From positions 4,154,001 through 4,218,000 of the forward strand of contig NZ_QPER01000001.1 in assembly GCF_009455635.1 (NCBI RefSeq): 64,000 bases of DNA, given 5' to 3'. The translations under genes were made by a program, and so were the position numbers. Under the pieces are notes generated by a model. It saw only the letters and a program-made list of their open reading frames with translations. It was not told where the DNA came from and searched no databases. Positions 53,190-62,936 of the stretch are shown one piece after another (position 1 is the stretch's first letter; each line of letters begins with the position of its first letter). This stretch comes from Paraburkholderia agricolaris. GTDB lineage: Bacteria; Pseudomonadota; Gammaproteobacteria; Burkholderiales; Burkholderiaceae.

Positions 53190-54389
53190 TTACAGACGTT
53201 CGATAATGCCCGCCGCACCCATGCCGGTACCGACGCACATGGTCACCATGCCGTACTTGAAGTTGCGGCGGCGCAGGCCGTGCACAACCGTCGACGCACG
53301 AATCGCGCCGGTCGCGCCGAGCGGATGGCCGAGTGCGATCGCGCCGCCAAGCGGGTTGATCTTCGACGGATCGAGACCGAGGTCCTGAATCACCGCCAGC
53401 GATTGCGCGGCGAATGCTTCATTCAGTTCGATCCAGTCCATGTCCTCGATCTTCAGACCGGCGGCCTTCAGCGCAGCCGGAATCGCTTCCTTCGGACCGA
53501 TACCCATGATTTCCGGCGGCACGCCGCGCACGGCGAAACTGACAAAACGGGCGAGCGGCGTCAGGTTGAATTCCTTCAGCATCTTTTCCGACACGACGAT
53601 CAACGCGCCCGCGCCGTCCGACGTCTGCGAGCTGTTGCCCGCCGTCACCGAACCCTTGTTTGCGAACACGGCGCGCAGTTTCGCCAGACCTTCCAGCGAC
53701 GTTTCCGCACGCGGACCTTCGTCGAGCGCGACTTCACGCGTCTTCACCTTCACTTCGCCGGTGGCAAGATCGGGGAAACGTTCGGTGATCGTGTACGCGG
53801 CGATTTCGTCGTTGAACTCGCCGGCCTGCTGTGCGGCGATGGCACGGCGATGCGATTCGACCGAGAACGCGTCTTGCGCTTCGCGGCTGATCTTCCAGCG
53901 CTCGGCGACCTTCTCCGCGGTCAGGCCCATGCCGTAGGCAATGCCGATGTCTTCGTTGCGATCGAAGATATGCGGCGACATCGACGGCTTGTTGCCCATC
54001 ATCGGCACCATGCTCATCGATTCGCAGCCGCCCGCGATCATCGCGTCCGATTCGCCGACGCGGATGCGGTCCGCCGCCATGGCCAGCGCGGTCAGGCCCG
54101 ACGCGCAGAAACGGTTCACCGTGACACCGCCCACCGTGTTCGGCAGGCCCGCCAGCAGCGCGCCCATCCGCGCGACGTTGAGGCCCTGCTCGGCCTCAGG
54201 AATCGCGCAGCCGATGATGGCGTCTTCGATCACCTTGGTGTCGAGGCCGGGCACTTGTGCCACAGCCGACTTGATCGCGTGCACCAGCAGTTCGTCCGGG
54301 CGCGTGTTCTTGAACATCCCGCGCGGCGCCTTGCCGATCGGCGTGCGGCTCGCGGCGACGATGTATGCGTCTTGCAATTGCTTTGCCAT
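53190..54389 (-). CDS. fadA: 3-ketoacyl-CoA thiolase
   Basis: The 399-residue thiolase has the nucleophile region NRFCASGLTALAMAADRI, GALIVVSEKMLKEFNLTPLA, NPLGGAIALGHPLGATGAIR and the last catalytic cysteine in VTMCVGTGMGAAGII. It performs the final thiolytic cleavage of beta-oxidation. It sits between the multifunctional FadN-like gene and the enoyl-CoA hydratase gene. The symbol is used in the sense of the FadN-FadA-FadE set of Bacillus; an acetyl-CoA acetyltransferase function (AtoB) is also possible. Confidence 0.92.
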   Translation of the reverse strand: MAKQLQDAYIVAASRTPIGKAPRGMFKNTRPDELLVHAIKSAVAQVPGLDTKVIEDAIIGCAIPEAEQGLNVARMGALLAGLPNTVGGVTVNRFCASGLTALAMAADRIRVGESDAMIAGGCESMSMVPMMGNKPSMSPHIFDRNEDIGIAYGMGLTAEKVAERWKISREAQDAFSVESHRRAIAAQQAGEFNDEIAAYTITERFPDLATGEVKVKTREVALDEGPRAETSLEGLAKLRAVFANKGSVTAGNSSQTSDGAGALIVVSEKMLKEFNLTPLARFVSFAVRGVPPEIMGIGPKEAIPAALKAAGLKIEDMDWIELNEAFAAQSLAVIQDLGLDPSKINPLGGAIALGHPLGATGAIRASTVVHGLRRRNFKYGMVTMCVGTGMGAAGIIERL

Positions 54390-54468
54390 TTCAAGCTCCG
54401 TTGTCGACGGGAGTTAGCGCTTCAGCACTTACTCCCGTCCCATGCAATTTATTGCGTTCGTTCGTCGC

Positions 54469-56904
54469 TTAGTTGCGCACCGGCTTGCCGGTTTGCAGCA
54501 TGCCCATGATCCGTTCCTGCGTCTTTTGCGTGCCGAGCAGATCAACGAACGCTTGACGCTCGAGTTTGAGCAGCCATTCTTCGTCGACGAGGCTGCCGGC
54601 TTCCACGTCACCGCCGCACACTGCTTCCGCGATGCGGCTGGCGATCAGGAAATCGTGCTCGCTGATGAAACGGCCGTCGCGCATGTTGACGAGCGATGCC
54701 TTGATGGTCGCAATCGCCGAGCGGCCCGCCACCGGCACTTGCGTGACACGCAGCGGCGGACGATAGCCCGCGGCCGACAGCGCGCGCGCTTCCTTCTTCG
54801 CGATGTCGAGCAGTTCGAACACGTTGAAGACGATCGTGTCGGACGGCTTCAGGTAGCCCATGGCGCGAGCGTCGAGAGCGGAGGCCGAAACCTTCGCCAT
54901 CGCCGCGTTTTCGAACGACTTCTGCACGAACTTGAGCAGGTCGTTGGTTGCGCCGGCCGAGGTTGCGGCTTCTGCCGTGCGCAGTGCCGCTTCCTTCAAA
55001 CCGCCGCCCGCCGGCACGAGACCCACGCCGACTTCGACCAGGCCGATATAGCTTTCGATGTGCGCGACACGCTTCGCGCTATGCAGCGCCAGTTCGCAGC
55101 CGCCGCCGAGCGCGATGCCCGACACCGCCGAGATGACCGGCACACTCGCGTACTTCACGCGCAACATGCCTTGCTGGAATTTCTTCACGAACGGCTCGAT
55201 GCCCTTCGCACCGCCCGTCATGAACGCGGGCATGGCTTCTTCGAGGTTCGCACCTGCGGAGAACGGGCCGCCCGGCGTGCCGAGTTTCAGCGACGTAGGC
55301 TGCCACACGACCAGGCCCTTGTAGTCCTTCTCGGCCAGTTCGATGGCTTGCGTCAGGCCGTCGATCACCGACGGTCCGATCGTGTTCATCTTGCTCTTGA
55401 ACGACACGATCAGGACGTCGTTCTCGCCTGCGCGGTCGTCGACCCACGCACGCACGGCGTCGGTTTCGAACAGCGTCTTGCCGTAGGTTTTCGGATCAGC
55501 CGACGTTTCGCCGACCAGCGGTGCGCGGAACACCTGTTTGTCGTAGACGCTAAGGGACGAGCGCGGCACAAAGGTCTTCGAAGCCGGCGACCACGAACCT
55601 TCGTTGGTATGCACGCCACCCTTCTCGGCAACCGGACCTTCCAGCACCCACGACGGCAGCGGCACGTTCGACAGCGCCTTGCCCGCCGCGATGTCTTCCT
55701 GCACCCATTCGGCGACCTGCTTCCAGCCGGCCGTCTGCCAGCCTTCGAACGGACCTTCGTTCCAGCCGAAGCCCCAGCGGATCGCCAGATCGACGTCACG
55801 CGCGTTATCAGCGATCGATTCCAGATGCACGCCGATGTAGTGGTACACGTCACGGAAAATCGACCACAGGAATTGCGCTTGCGGATGCTCCGATTCGCGC
55901 AGCAGCTTTAGACGTTCTGCCGGCGGGCGCTTCAGAATGCGGCCGACCAGTTCATCGGCCTTCGCGCCGCCGTCGATGTACGAACCCGTCTTCGGGTCGA
56001 GCACCTTGATCGCCTTGCCTTCCTTCTTGTAGAAGCCGCCGCCGGTCTTCTGACCCAGCGCGCCCTTCTTCACGAGTTCGGCCAGCACGGCCGGCGTTTC
56101 GTAGACCGGGAAGAACGGATCGTCCTTCAGCGTGTCCTGCATCGTCTTGATGACGTGCGCCATCGTGTCGAGACCGACCACGTCCGCGGTACGGAACGTT
56201 GCCGACTTCGCACGGCCCAGACGCGAGCCCGTCAGGTCGTCCACTTCGTCGAAACGCAGGCCGAACTTGGCGGCTTCCGTAATGACGGCGAGGATCGAGA
56301 AAATACCGACGCGGTTAGCGATGAAGTTCGGCGTATCTTTTGCCCGCACAACACCCTTGCCGACCACGCTCGTCAGGAACGATTCGAGCTGGTCGAGGAT
56401 TTCCGGACGCGTCGTGGCGGTCGGGATCAATTCGACCAGATGCATGTAGCGCGGCGGATTGAAGAAGTGCACGCCGCAGAAGCGCGCCTTCAGTTCATCC
56501 GCGAAACCGTTCGACAGTTCGGTGATCGACAGACCCGACGTGTTGGTCGCGAAAATCGCATTCGGTGCGATGTGCGGCGAAACCTTCTTGTACAGGTCGT
56601 GCTTCCAGTCCATGCGTTCGGCGATCGCTTCGATCACGAGGTCGCACTCGGCGAGCTTCTCGATGTCGTCGTCGTAATTCGCGGGCTGGATGTATTGCGC
56701 GTCGTCCTTCACGCCGAATGGCGCGGGCGACAGCTTCTTCAGATTCTCGATCGCCTTCAGCGCGATCGCGTTCTTCGGGCCTTCCTTCGCGGGAAGGTCG
56801 AACAGCAGCACGGGCACCTTGGCGTTGATCAGGTGCGCTGCGATCTGCGCGCCCATCACGCCGGCGCCGAGCACGGCTACCTTGCGAATGTTCAGATTGC
56901 TCAC
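54469..56904 (-). CDS. 3-hydroxyacyl-CoA dehydrogenase/enoyl-CoA hydratase, FadN-like
   Basis: This 811-residue bifunctional enzyme has the NAD-binding Rossmann start VAVLGAGVMGAQIAAHL (residues about 8-30), the HFFNPPRYMHLVELI active-site segment, a 3HCDH C-terminal domain (about 190-290) and a crotonase domain (about 500-700; ISAVSGIALGGGCELALHS). The dehydrogenase-first order is the opposite of enteric FadB and equals B. subtilis FadN (YusL). With the thiolase and the acyl-CoA dehydrogenase it gives a complete beta-oxidation spiral. Confidence 0.92.
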   Translation of the reverse strand: MSNLNIRKVAVLGAGVMGAQIAAHLINAKVPVLLFDLPAKEGPKNAIALKAIENLKKLSPAPFGVKDDAQYIQPANYDDDIEKLAECDLVIEAIAERMDWKHDLYKKVSPHIAPNAIFATNTSGLSITELSNGFADELKARFCGVHFFNPPRYMHLVELIPTATTRPEILDQLESFLTSVVGKGVVRAKDTPNFIANRVGIFSILAVITEAAKFGLRFDEVDDLTGSRLGRAKSATFRTADVVGLDTMAHVIKTMQDTLKDDPFFPVYETPAVLAELVKKGALGQKTGGGFYKKEGKAIKVLDPKTGSYIDGGAKADELVGRILKRPPAERLKLLRESEHPQAQFLWSIFRDVYHYIGVHLESIADNARDVDLAIRWGFGWNEGPFEGWQTAGWKQVAEWVQEDIAAGKALSNVPLPSWVLEGPVAEKGGVHTNEGSWSPASKTFVPRSSLSVYDKQVFRAPLVGETSADPKTYGKTLFETDAVRAWVDDRAGENDVLIVSFKSKMNTIGPSVIDGLTQAIELAEKDYKGLVVWQPTSLKLGTPGGPFSAGANLEEAMPAFMTGGAKGIEPFVKKFQQGMLRVKYASVPVISAVSGIALGGGCELALHSAKRVAHIESYIGLVEVGVGLVPAGGGLKEAALRTAEAATSAGATNDLLKFVQKSFENAAMAKVSASALDARAMGYLKPSDTIVFNVFELLDIAKKEARALSAAGYRPPLRVTQVPVAGRSAIATIKASLVNMRDGRFISEHDFLIASRIAEAVCGGDVEAGSLVDEEWLLKLERQAFVDLLGTQKTQERIMGMLQTGKPVRN

Positions 56905-57027
56905 GTCGTTCCTCCGGGGAGTTATGCGGTGTCGCGAATGTGTCTCTTACATTTCGCGATGTATGACTTGTGGCGGTGGAAGACGCCACGCCTTGTGAAG
57001 GCGTGGCGTTTGCCGTAAAGGTGCGCC

Positions 57028-58815
57028 TTAGAACAGCGACTCTTCGACGTCCATCATCGACTTCGAACCGGCGCGCGCCTGACGAATCGTCATTGCCGTT
57101 TCCGGCAGCAGCTTCGCGAAGTAGAAGCGCGCGGTAGCCAGCTTCGCCTTGTAGAACGGATCGCCCGATGCTTCGTTGTCCAGCGCGATACGTGCCATGC
57201 GCGCCCAGAAGTACGAGAACACCAGGTGGCCGACGGTGCGCAGATACGGCACGGCGGCGGCGCCGACTTCGTCCGGGTTCTGCATGGCCTTCATGCCGAT
57301 TTCCATCGTCAGCTTCTGCACCTTTTCGCCGATGTCGGCGAGCGGGTTGATGAACTCCTGCATCTCCGGCTTCACGCCTTCGGCTTCGACGAAATCCGAC
57401 ACCAGCTTGCCGAACTTCTTCATCTTCGCGCCCATGTCGCCGAGAATCTTGCGGCCGAGCAGGTCGAGCGCCTGAATCGCGTTGGTGCCTTCGTAGATCA
57501 TGTTGATACGCGCGTCGCGCACGTATTGCTCCATGCCCCATTCGGCGATGAAACCGTGGCCGCCGTAAATCTGCATGGCGTGATTGGTGCTCTCGAACGC
57601 GTTGTCCGAGAGGAAGGCTTTCAGGATCGGCGTGAGCAGCGCGACCAGATCAGCCGCCTCTTTACGCACCGATTCGTCGGCGTGCGACAGTTCCTTGTCG
57701 ATGTGCAGCGCGGACCAGTACGAGAACGCGCGCGCGCCTTCAGCGTAGGCCTTCTGCGTGAGCAGCATGCGGCGCACGTCCGGGTGCACGATGATCGGGT
57801 CGGCGGCTTTTTCCGGCGCTTTCGGGCCAGTCAGCGAGCGCATTTGCAGACGCTCTTTCGCGTACACCAGCGAGTTCTGGTAGCCGATTTCCGTCAGGCC
57901 CAGGCTCTGCATGCCGACACCCAGACGCGCGGCGTTCATCATCACGAACATCGCGTTCAAGCCCTTGTTCGGCTCACCGACCAGCCAGCCCTTCGCGTTG
58001 TCGAGATTGATCACGCAGGTCGCGTTGCCGTGAATGCCCATCTTGTGTTCGATGGAGCCGCATTTCACGCCGTTGCGCTCGCCCGGTTCGCCGGCTTCGT
58101 TCGGGATGAACTTCGGCACGATGAAAAGGGAAATGCCCTTGGTGCCCTTGGGCGCATCCGGCAGACGCGCCAGCACCAGATGCACGATGTTCTCCGCGAG
58201 ATCGTGTTCGCCGCTGGAGATGAAAATCTTCGTGCCGCTGATCGCGTACGAACCATCGCTGTTCGGTTCGGCCTTGGTGCGCAGAATGCCGAGGTCGGTG
58301 CCACAATGCGGCTCGGTCAGACACATCGTGCCGGTCCAGACGCCCGCAACCAGCTTCGGCAGATAGCGTTGCTGCAGTTCCGGCGTGCCGTGCGCATGCA
58401 GACATTCATACGCGCCGTGCGACAGACCCGGGTACATCGTCCACGCCTGATTCGCTGAATTCAGCATTTCATACAGCGCGTTATTGACGAATGCGGGCAG
58501 GCCCTGGCCACCGTACTCCGGATCGCAGCCGAGTGCCGGCCAACCGGCTTCCACATATTGTTTGTAGGCTTCCTTGAAGCCCTTCGGCGTGGTCACGACG
58601 CCGTCGCCGACGTACGTGCAGCCTTCCTGGTCACCGCTGTGATTGAGCGGGAACAGCACTTCGGAGCAGAACTTGCCGGCCTCTTCGAGCACGGCGTTGA
58701 TCGTGTCCGCATCGAGATCCGCGTGCTTCGGCATCTGCTTGATCTCGGCTTCGACGTTAAGCAGCTCGTGCAAGACGAATTGCATGTCGCGCAGCGGCGC
58801 GGCGTACTGTCCCAT
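57028..58815 (-). CDS. Acyl-CoA dehydrogenase
   Basis: The 595-residue flavoprotein oxidises acyl-CoA to 2-enoyl-CoA. Seen: N-terminal helical domain, the FAD/CoA segment MCLTEPHCGTDLG and ISGTKIFISSGEHDL, QIYGGHGFIAEWGMEQYVRD and YEGTNAIQALDLLGRK, plus an extra C-terminal domain of the acyl-CoA_dh_C kind, which explains the length over the usual 380-400. I chose ATG 58815, since GGAGAG lies a few bases before it, rather than the TTG at 58827. It is the first enzyme gene after tetR. Confidence 0.93.
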   Translation of the reverse strand: MGQYAAPLRDMQFVLHELLNVEAEIKQMPKHADLDADTINAVLEEAGKFCSEVLFPLNHSGDQEGCTYVGDGVVTTPKGFKEAYKQYVEAGWPALGCDPEYGGQGLPAFVNNALYEMLNSANQAWTMYPGLSHGAYECLHAHGTPELQQRYLPKLVAGVWTGTMCLTEPHCGTDLGILRTKAEPNSDGSYAISGTKIFISSGEHDLAENIVHLVLARLPDAPKGTKGISLFIVPKFIPNEAGEPGERNGVKCGSIEHKMGIHGNATCVINLDNAKGWLVGEPNKGLNAMFVMMNAARLGVGMQSLGLTEIGYQNSLVYAKERLQMRSLTGPKAPEKAADPIIVHPDVRRMLLTQKAYAEGARAFSYWSALHIDKELSHADESVRKEAADLVALLTPILKAFLSDNAFESTNHAMQIYGGHGFIAEWGMEQYVRDARINMIYEGTNAIQALDLLGRKILGDMGAKMKKFGKLVSDFVEAEGVKPEMQEFINPLADIGEKVQKLTMEIGMKAMQNPDEVGAAAVPYLRTVGHLVFSYFWARMARIALDNEASGDPFYKAKLATARFYFAKLLPETAMTIRQARAGSKSMMDVEESLF

Positions 58816-58911
58816 GACTCTCTCCAAAGTTTGACAAGGAGCCAGGCTGTTAGCTCATCCGGGAAAACGGACTTTCAACGCCGCTGAATCTGTTTAAGTT
58901 CGACGACCTTG

Positions 58912-59511
58912 CTAACGGCTTTCGCTCTGATACGAAACAATCAATTTTTCCAGCGCGGCCCACGTGAGACGCACTGCATCCGGCAAGTGCAGGAAGCGTG
59001 CGTCGTGATGCAGGCCGAGCGTGAAGCTGTACAGTTCGAACAGCATCAGCTGCGGATCGGTATCGGCGCGCAGATGCCCTTCTTCCATCGCCTGCGAAAT
59101 GGCACGAGTGAGCGCTGCACGCCAGATCGTCACGCTCGACACCAGTTGCTCGCGCACCGGGTTATCCCCACGGTCGTCATACTCGACCGCGCCGCTGATG
59201 TAGATGCACCCAGTGGTGACTTCCTGAATGCGTTTCTCAATCCAGCGGGAGATCATCGCGCGCAAGCGCGGCAAGCCACGAGGCTCACGCAAGCTCGGGA
59301 AAAACACCTCGTCTTCGAAACGACGGTGATATTCGCGCACGACTTCCACCTGCAGATCCTCGCGCGACCCGAAATGCGCGAACACACCGCTTTTGCTCAT
59401 CTGCATGCGCTCGGCCAGCAGCCCAATCGTCAGACCTTCCAGTCCGTCGCGGCTTGCCAGATCAAGTGCTGCTTCGAGAATCGCGACTCGTGTTTGTTCG
59501 CCTTTTCGCAT
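58912..59511 (-). CDS. TetR family regulator of beta-oxidation operon
   Basis: The 199-residue protein has a TetR DNA-binding region (RVAILEAALDLASRDGLEGLTIGLLAERMQMSKSGVFAHFGSREDL, residues about 8-52) and a TetR_C-like domain. It heads the operon tetR-acyl-CoA dehydrogenase-fadN-fadA-enoyl-CoA hydratase; the 96-base gap to the dehydrogenase shows no other operator. By context it senses acyl-CoA or fatty acids and represses the whole unit, as PsrA and FadR of the TetR kind do; this is inference. Confidence 0.9.
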   Translation of the reverse strand: MRKGEQTRVAILEAALDLASRDGLEGLTIGLLAERMQMSKSGVFAHFGSREDLQVEVVREYHRRFEDEVFFPSLREPRGLPRLRAMISRWIEKRIQEVTTGCIYISGAVEYDDRGDNPVREQLVSSVTIWRAALTRAISQAMEEGHLRADTDPQLMLFELYSFTLGLHHDARFLHLPDAVRLTWAALEKLIVSYQSESR

Positions 59512-59561
59512 AGCTTTTTTACCGTTCTAATGTGACCGAAAGAAAATCGAACGGCCGTACT

Positions 59562-59590
59562 ATTATTGAGTGCTGCCGTCCGCGAAACAA
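59562..59590 (-). promoter_or_regulatory. Candidate promoter of the beta-oxidation operon
   Basis: On the minus strand TTGTTT (59585-59590) and AATAAT (59562-59567) are 17 bases apart, with the start codon about 50 bases downstream. The -10 matches the consensus at five of six positions. Confidence 0.5.
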
Positions 59591-59598
59591 GGACTTTA

Positions 59599-59616
59599 TT
59601 AGAAACCGGTTTCTAA
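59599..59616. promoter_or_regulatory. 18-bp perfect palindrome upstream of the tetR-fad operon
   Basis: TTAGAAACC-GGTTTCTAA lies eight bases upstream of the candidate -35. The core GAAAC-CG-GTTTC resembles sites of PsrA-like TetR regulators (GAAAC spacer GTTTC). Confidence 0.7.
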
Positions 59617-59835
59617 CCTAGTTTCAATTCTGCGGCATCCGTCAATCAGACGAAGGAGATTTTTTAGAGGCGTTTGCCTTCTTTTTTTGCCTTGCCTTGC
59701 GCAAGGACGACATGATGCAGCAAGCGAGGGGGCATCGGGAAGAGTTTGAGAACGGTTTGACGGCCGTATGTGAGCGTCAAGTGCCGCGTGGCGGCGGCGC
59801 GTGGAGATGAACTGAAACCCTCACCATCTACAGAA
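59617..59835. other. Intergenic region without a supported gene
   Basis: It starts with an AT-rich stretch (TTTTTTAG, then CTTCTTTTTTTGCC) that could be the terminator of the TPR gene on the minus strand. A 72-codon open frame (59664-59882, minus) overlaps the TPR gene end and is not convincing. Confidence 0.4.
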
Positions 59836-61395
59836 TCATGGGGCCTGTCGAACGACCTCCTCCTGCAAAGCGGCGACGACACGTGCCAGCACGTCGTCCC
59901 AGTTACCGCGCTCGAACTGCGTGAAGAGACGCAAGCCGGGATACCAGGGACTCTTTGTCCCGTTCATCCAGCGCCAGCAGCCGGGGAACCGGTTGAGTAG
60001 CCAGACCGGCTTATCCATCGCCGCGGCAAGATGAGCCACGGATGTGTCGACGGAAATCACCAGGTCGAGGTTCTCGATGAGCGCCGCAGTCTCCGCGAAA
60101 TCATGCAGTTCGTCGGTCCAGTCGAGCAGTTGCGCCTTGCTCGCTTCATCCGGGCGCTTCGCGTCGTCGTCTGTTTTTTGCAGGCTGATCCAGCCGACGT
60201 TCGACACGTTCAGCAGGGGTGCGATCGACGCCGACGTCAGGCTGCGCCTCTTGTCGAAGTTAATGATTGAGTGACCTCCCGCCCAAACGATACCCACGCG
60301 CGGCATGGCTCGTGGCAACGAATCGCCGAGCCTGGCTCCCCACCAGCTGGCGCGCGAAGTATCCGCGTATAGATACGGCATTTCAGCCGGAATGGTGTCG
60401 ATGCGGGTCTGAAATGCCAACGGCAAGGACATCATCGGACAATGCCAGTCCCAATCGCCCAGATCCGCGGGCACCGAGTCGAGCAACACAATGCCGGGCC
60501 AGCGCGAGCACAGAGACTGCTCATACAGGCGCCGCAGCGATGGCGGGCAGACATAGTCAACCCGCGAAAAACGCTCAAGCGCCAACGGCAGATAGCGCAC
60601 GAAGTGCAGGCTGTCGCCCAACCCCTGCTCGTGGAGGACCAGCAGACTTTCTCCGCCGGAATATGGCTGCGCCGGATCGTTGGACGGATTCGGTTTCTCG
60701 CCGCGCCAGCGCGGCAGCGATACGCCGATCGGGACTGGGCACGGACGCCCATTGCTATCCTGTTGGCTGACCCAACGATCTTCGTAATAGGGCCACGCTT
60801 CGTCGTATTGCCCCTTGGCAAGCAGCGTTCGGCCAAGATTGTGGCGGGACGTCGGCTTATCCGGCACGAGCGCAATGGCGCGCCGGTAGTGGAATTCGGC
60901 CGTATCCGGAGCGCCGAGTTCCTGTAGTGCAAAGCCCAGATTGTTATGGATCGATGCATTGTCCGGGTCGAGTTCAAGTGCGCGGCGGTAGCTAATCACC
61001 GCTTGGTCGAGCACATCCAGTTGTTGCAGGGCCCACGCCAGGTTGTAATGGAATGCGGCGAAGTCCGGGTCGAGCGTCAAGCCCCGTCGGAGACTCTCGA
61101 TGGCATCATTGAACGCGCCCAATTTGAATTGAATGGAATAGAGCGTGTTGTAGAAGTTGGGTTCGGCGGCAACTTCTAGCGCTCGCGCTACCCAGCGCTG
61201 CGCGGCCTCGGCATCGCCCAACGCGAGCAGTGACAAACCGCCCAGGTGCATGGCGTGAGCATGCTCCGGTGCATGAGCAAGGATTTCGTCGACGTGTGCC
61301 GATGCGATATCAAAACGCCCCGCGTAGTAGGCGTCGACGGCTTTCTGGTAAAGGTCTGCAATGGGATCGGAAAGATCCGGGGAAGGGAGCGTCAT
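59836..61395 (-). CDS. TPR protein with glycosyltransferase family 9-like domain
   Basis: This 519-residue protein has about six tetratricopeptide repeats (residues about 10-220; units such as AAFHYNLAWALQQLDVLDQAVISYRRALELDPDN) and then a GT-B-like region with SLLVLHEQGLGDSLHFVRYLPL and a nucleotide-sugar site VISVDTSVAHLAAAMDKPVWLL. This TPR-GT arrangement is found in proteins that glycosylate surface or flagellar proteins, but the target is unknown. ATG 61395 is the best start though no ribosome site is visible; a GTG at 61494 is an alternative. Confidence 0.82.
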   Translation of the reverse strand: MTLPSPDLSDPIADLYQKAVDAYYAGRFDIASAHVDEILAHAPEHAHAMHLGGLSLLALGDAEAAQRWVARALEVAAEPNFYNTLYSIQFKLGAFNDAIESLRRGLTLDPDFAAFHYNLAWALQQLDVLDQAVISYRRALELDPDNASIHNNLGFALQELGAPDTAEFHYRRAIALVPDKPTSRHNLGRTLLAKGQYDEAWPYYEDRWVSQQDSNGRPCPVPIGVSLPRWRGEKPNPSNDPAQPYSGGESLLVLHEQGLGDSLHFVRYLPLALERFSRVDYVCPPSLRRLYEQSLCSRWPGIVLLDSVPADLGDWDWHCPMMSLPLAFQTRIDTIPAEMPYLYADTSRASWWGARLGDSLPRAMPRVGIVWAGGHSIINFDKRRSLTSASIAPLLNVSNVGWISLQKTDDDAKRPDEASKAQLLDWTDELHDFAETAALIENLDLVISVDTSVAHLAAAMDKPVWLLNRFPGCWRWMNGTKSPWYPGLRLFTQFERGNWDDVLARVVAALQEEVVRQAP

Positions 61396-61676
61396 GGGGG
61401 TCAACGGATAAGAGAATCGGCCGGCGAGTGGCGCTTTTCGCGCAATCGCCTGAGCAACGCCCCGGACTGACTCGATACGCGTGAAAGGTAGCACTGCAGT
61501 CGAGGTCAGACCGCGCGGATCGTTATGGAGCGCCGATTGTGCGTACTACGGTCACAATCGTCTCTAAGAACAGTCCTAAACGCGGGTCGCTCGTGCCGAC
61601 GCCCCACCTCGTCCACCGGCCATGTCGCGCCGCCCGCCCCCCGTGACTCGGCCACTTCCCGATGCGCATTCGCGCA

Positions 61677-62936
61677 CTAATCGTAACCACCCACCGTCAA
61701 CAGCTTCATCGCCGCCCGGTAAGCCGTGTAGGCCAGCCAGTTGAGCAACCGCTCGCCGGCCGGCCGGGCGTCGTAGTGCGCCTCGTCGATCCGGCGCGAA
61801 TCCTTGAACGCGGCGAGGATCGCGGCGCGTAGCTTGTCGATTGCCGGGTCGTTCACCAGCACCACGTTGGCTTCGTTGTTGAGCATCAGGCTCAACGCGT
61901 CGAGGTTCGACGAACCGACCGTCCCCCAGTTCGAATCCACTACCGCGACCTTGCCGTGCAGCATGGTTTTCTCGTACTCGGCGATCTGCACGCCGGCCTT
62001 GAGCAGCGCCCGATACAGGAACGGCACGGCGTAATCGAGCGCCTTGAACTCCTTGCGCCCGATGATGAGCTTCACGTCGACGCCGCGCCGCGCCGCGAAC
62101 ACCAGCGCACGCCGCAGCTTGCGGCCCGGCATGAAGTACGGGTTGGCCAGCAGCACTTCGTTGCGTGCCTGGCCGATCGCAGTCAGATACGCCTTTTCGA
62201 TGGCGCGGCGGTTGATCAGGTTGTCGCGCGCGACGAAGGCCACGCAAGGTTGACCGCCGGCCCAGAGCGCCTCGTTGCGATTGCGGCGCCGGCGACGCAG
62301 TGTGCCGAGCGACGCCACGGTCTTCGGCCCAAGATCGGGCTGCAGAGATTCCAGAGGCCGATGCCCGAGGCGAATCCGCCGCCATTGCACCTCGAACGCC
62401 TCGCGGATATCGGCGACCACGGGCCCTTGCAATTCCACCGCGAAATCCCAGCGCCGGTAAGGCAGCCTCTCACCGTTGTTCTCGTAATCGTCGACGATGT
62501 TGATGCCGCCGCAGTAGCCGAACTGATCGTCCACCACCGCGATTTTGCGATGCGTGCGCGAGAAGCCGAAGCGGCCGAACAGATGCGGGTTATAGATGCG
62601 GTGGTCGATGCCGGCGAGCGGCCATTCGTTGAACATCGGCAAGCGCGCGGTGCCGATGCCGTCGGTAATCACCCGCACGGTCACGCCGCGCGAGGCAGCG
62701 CGCAGCAAAGCCGCGCTGACGGCCTCACCCGCGCTGTCGTCACAGAAGATATAGGTTTCCAGAACCACGTCGCGCTGCGCCGCATCGATACGCTCGATCA
62801 ACGCGGCGAAAAACTCGTCGCCGGAACATAGCAGCTTGACCTCGTTACCGCTGGTGAAGCGGTAGCGCTGCCAGTAGCGGCGGCCGAGCAGCGATTGCCG
62901 GAGTCGGGCAAAACGGCGCGCGCCGCCGACGCTCAC
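61677..62936 (-). CDS. clsB: Cardiolipin synthase B
   Basis: The 419-residue phospholipase-D-superfamily enzyme has two HKD motifs: THRKIAVVDDQFGYCGGIN and MLHGKVAVVDSNWGTVGSSN. It lacks the N-terminal membrane helices of ClsA, so ClsB is the better name. It makes cardiolipin or transfers phosphatidyl groups at the inner membrane. It overlaps nudB by ATGA (62933-62936), which shows coupling. The 281 bases to the TPR gene show nothing notable. Confidence 0.9.
   Translation of the reverse strand: MSVGGARRFARLRQSLLGRRYWQRYRFTSGNEVKLLCSGDEFFAALIERIDAAQRDVVLETYIFCDDSAGEAVSAALLRAASRGVTVRVITDGIGTARLPMFNEWPLAGIDHRIYNPHLFGRFGFSRTHRKIAVVDDQFGYCGGINIVDDYENNGERLPYRRWDFAVELQGPVVADIREAFEVQWRRIRLGHRPLESLQPDLGPKTVASLGTLRRRRRNRNEALWAGGQPCVAFVARDNLINRRAIEKAYLTAIGQARNEVLLANPYFMPGRKLRRALVFAARRGVDVKLIIGRKEFKALDYAVPFLYRALLKAGVQIAEYEKTMLHGKVAVVDSNWGTVGSSNLDALSLMLNNEANVVLVNDPAIDKLRAAILAAFKDSRRIDEAHYDARPAGERLLNWLAYTAYRAAMKLLTVGGYD

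Noticed and set aside
59664..59882. A 72-codon minus-strand frame upstream of the TetR gene
   Set aside because: It overlaps the TPR gene 3' end, has no ribosome site and no recognisable features.
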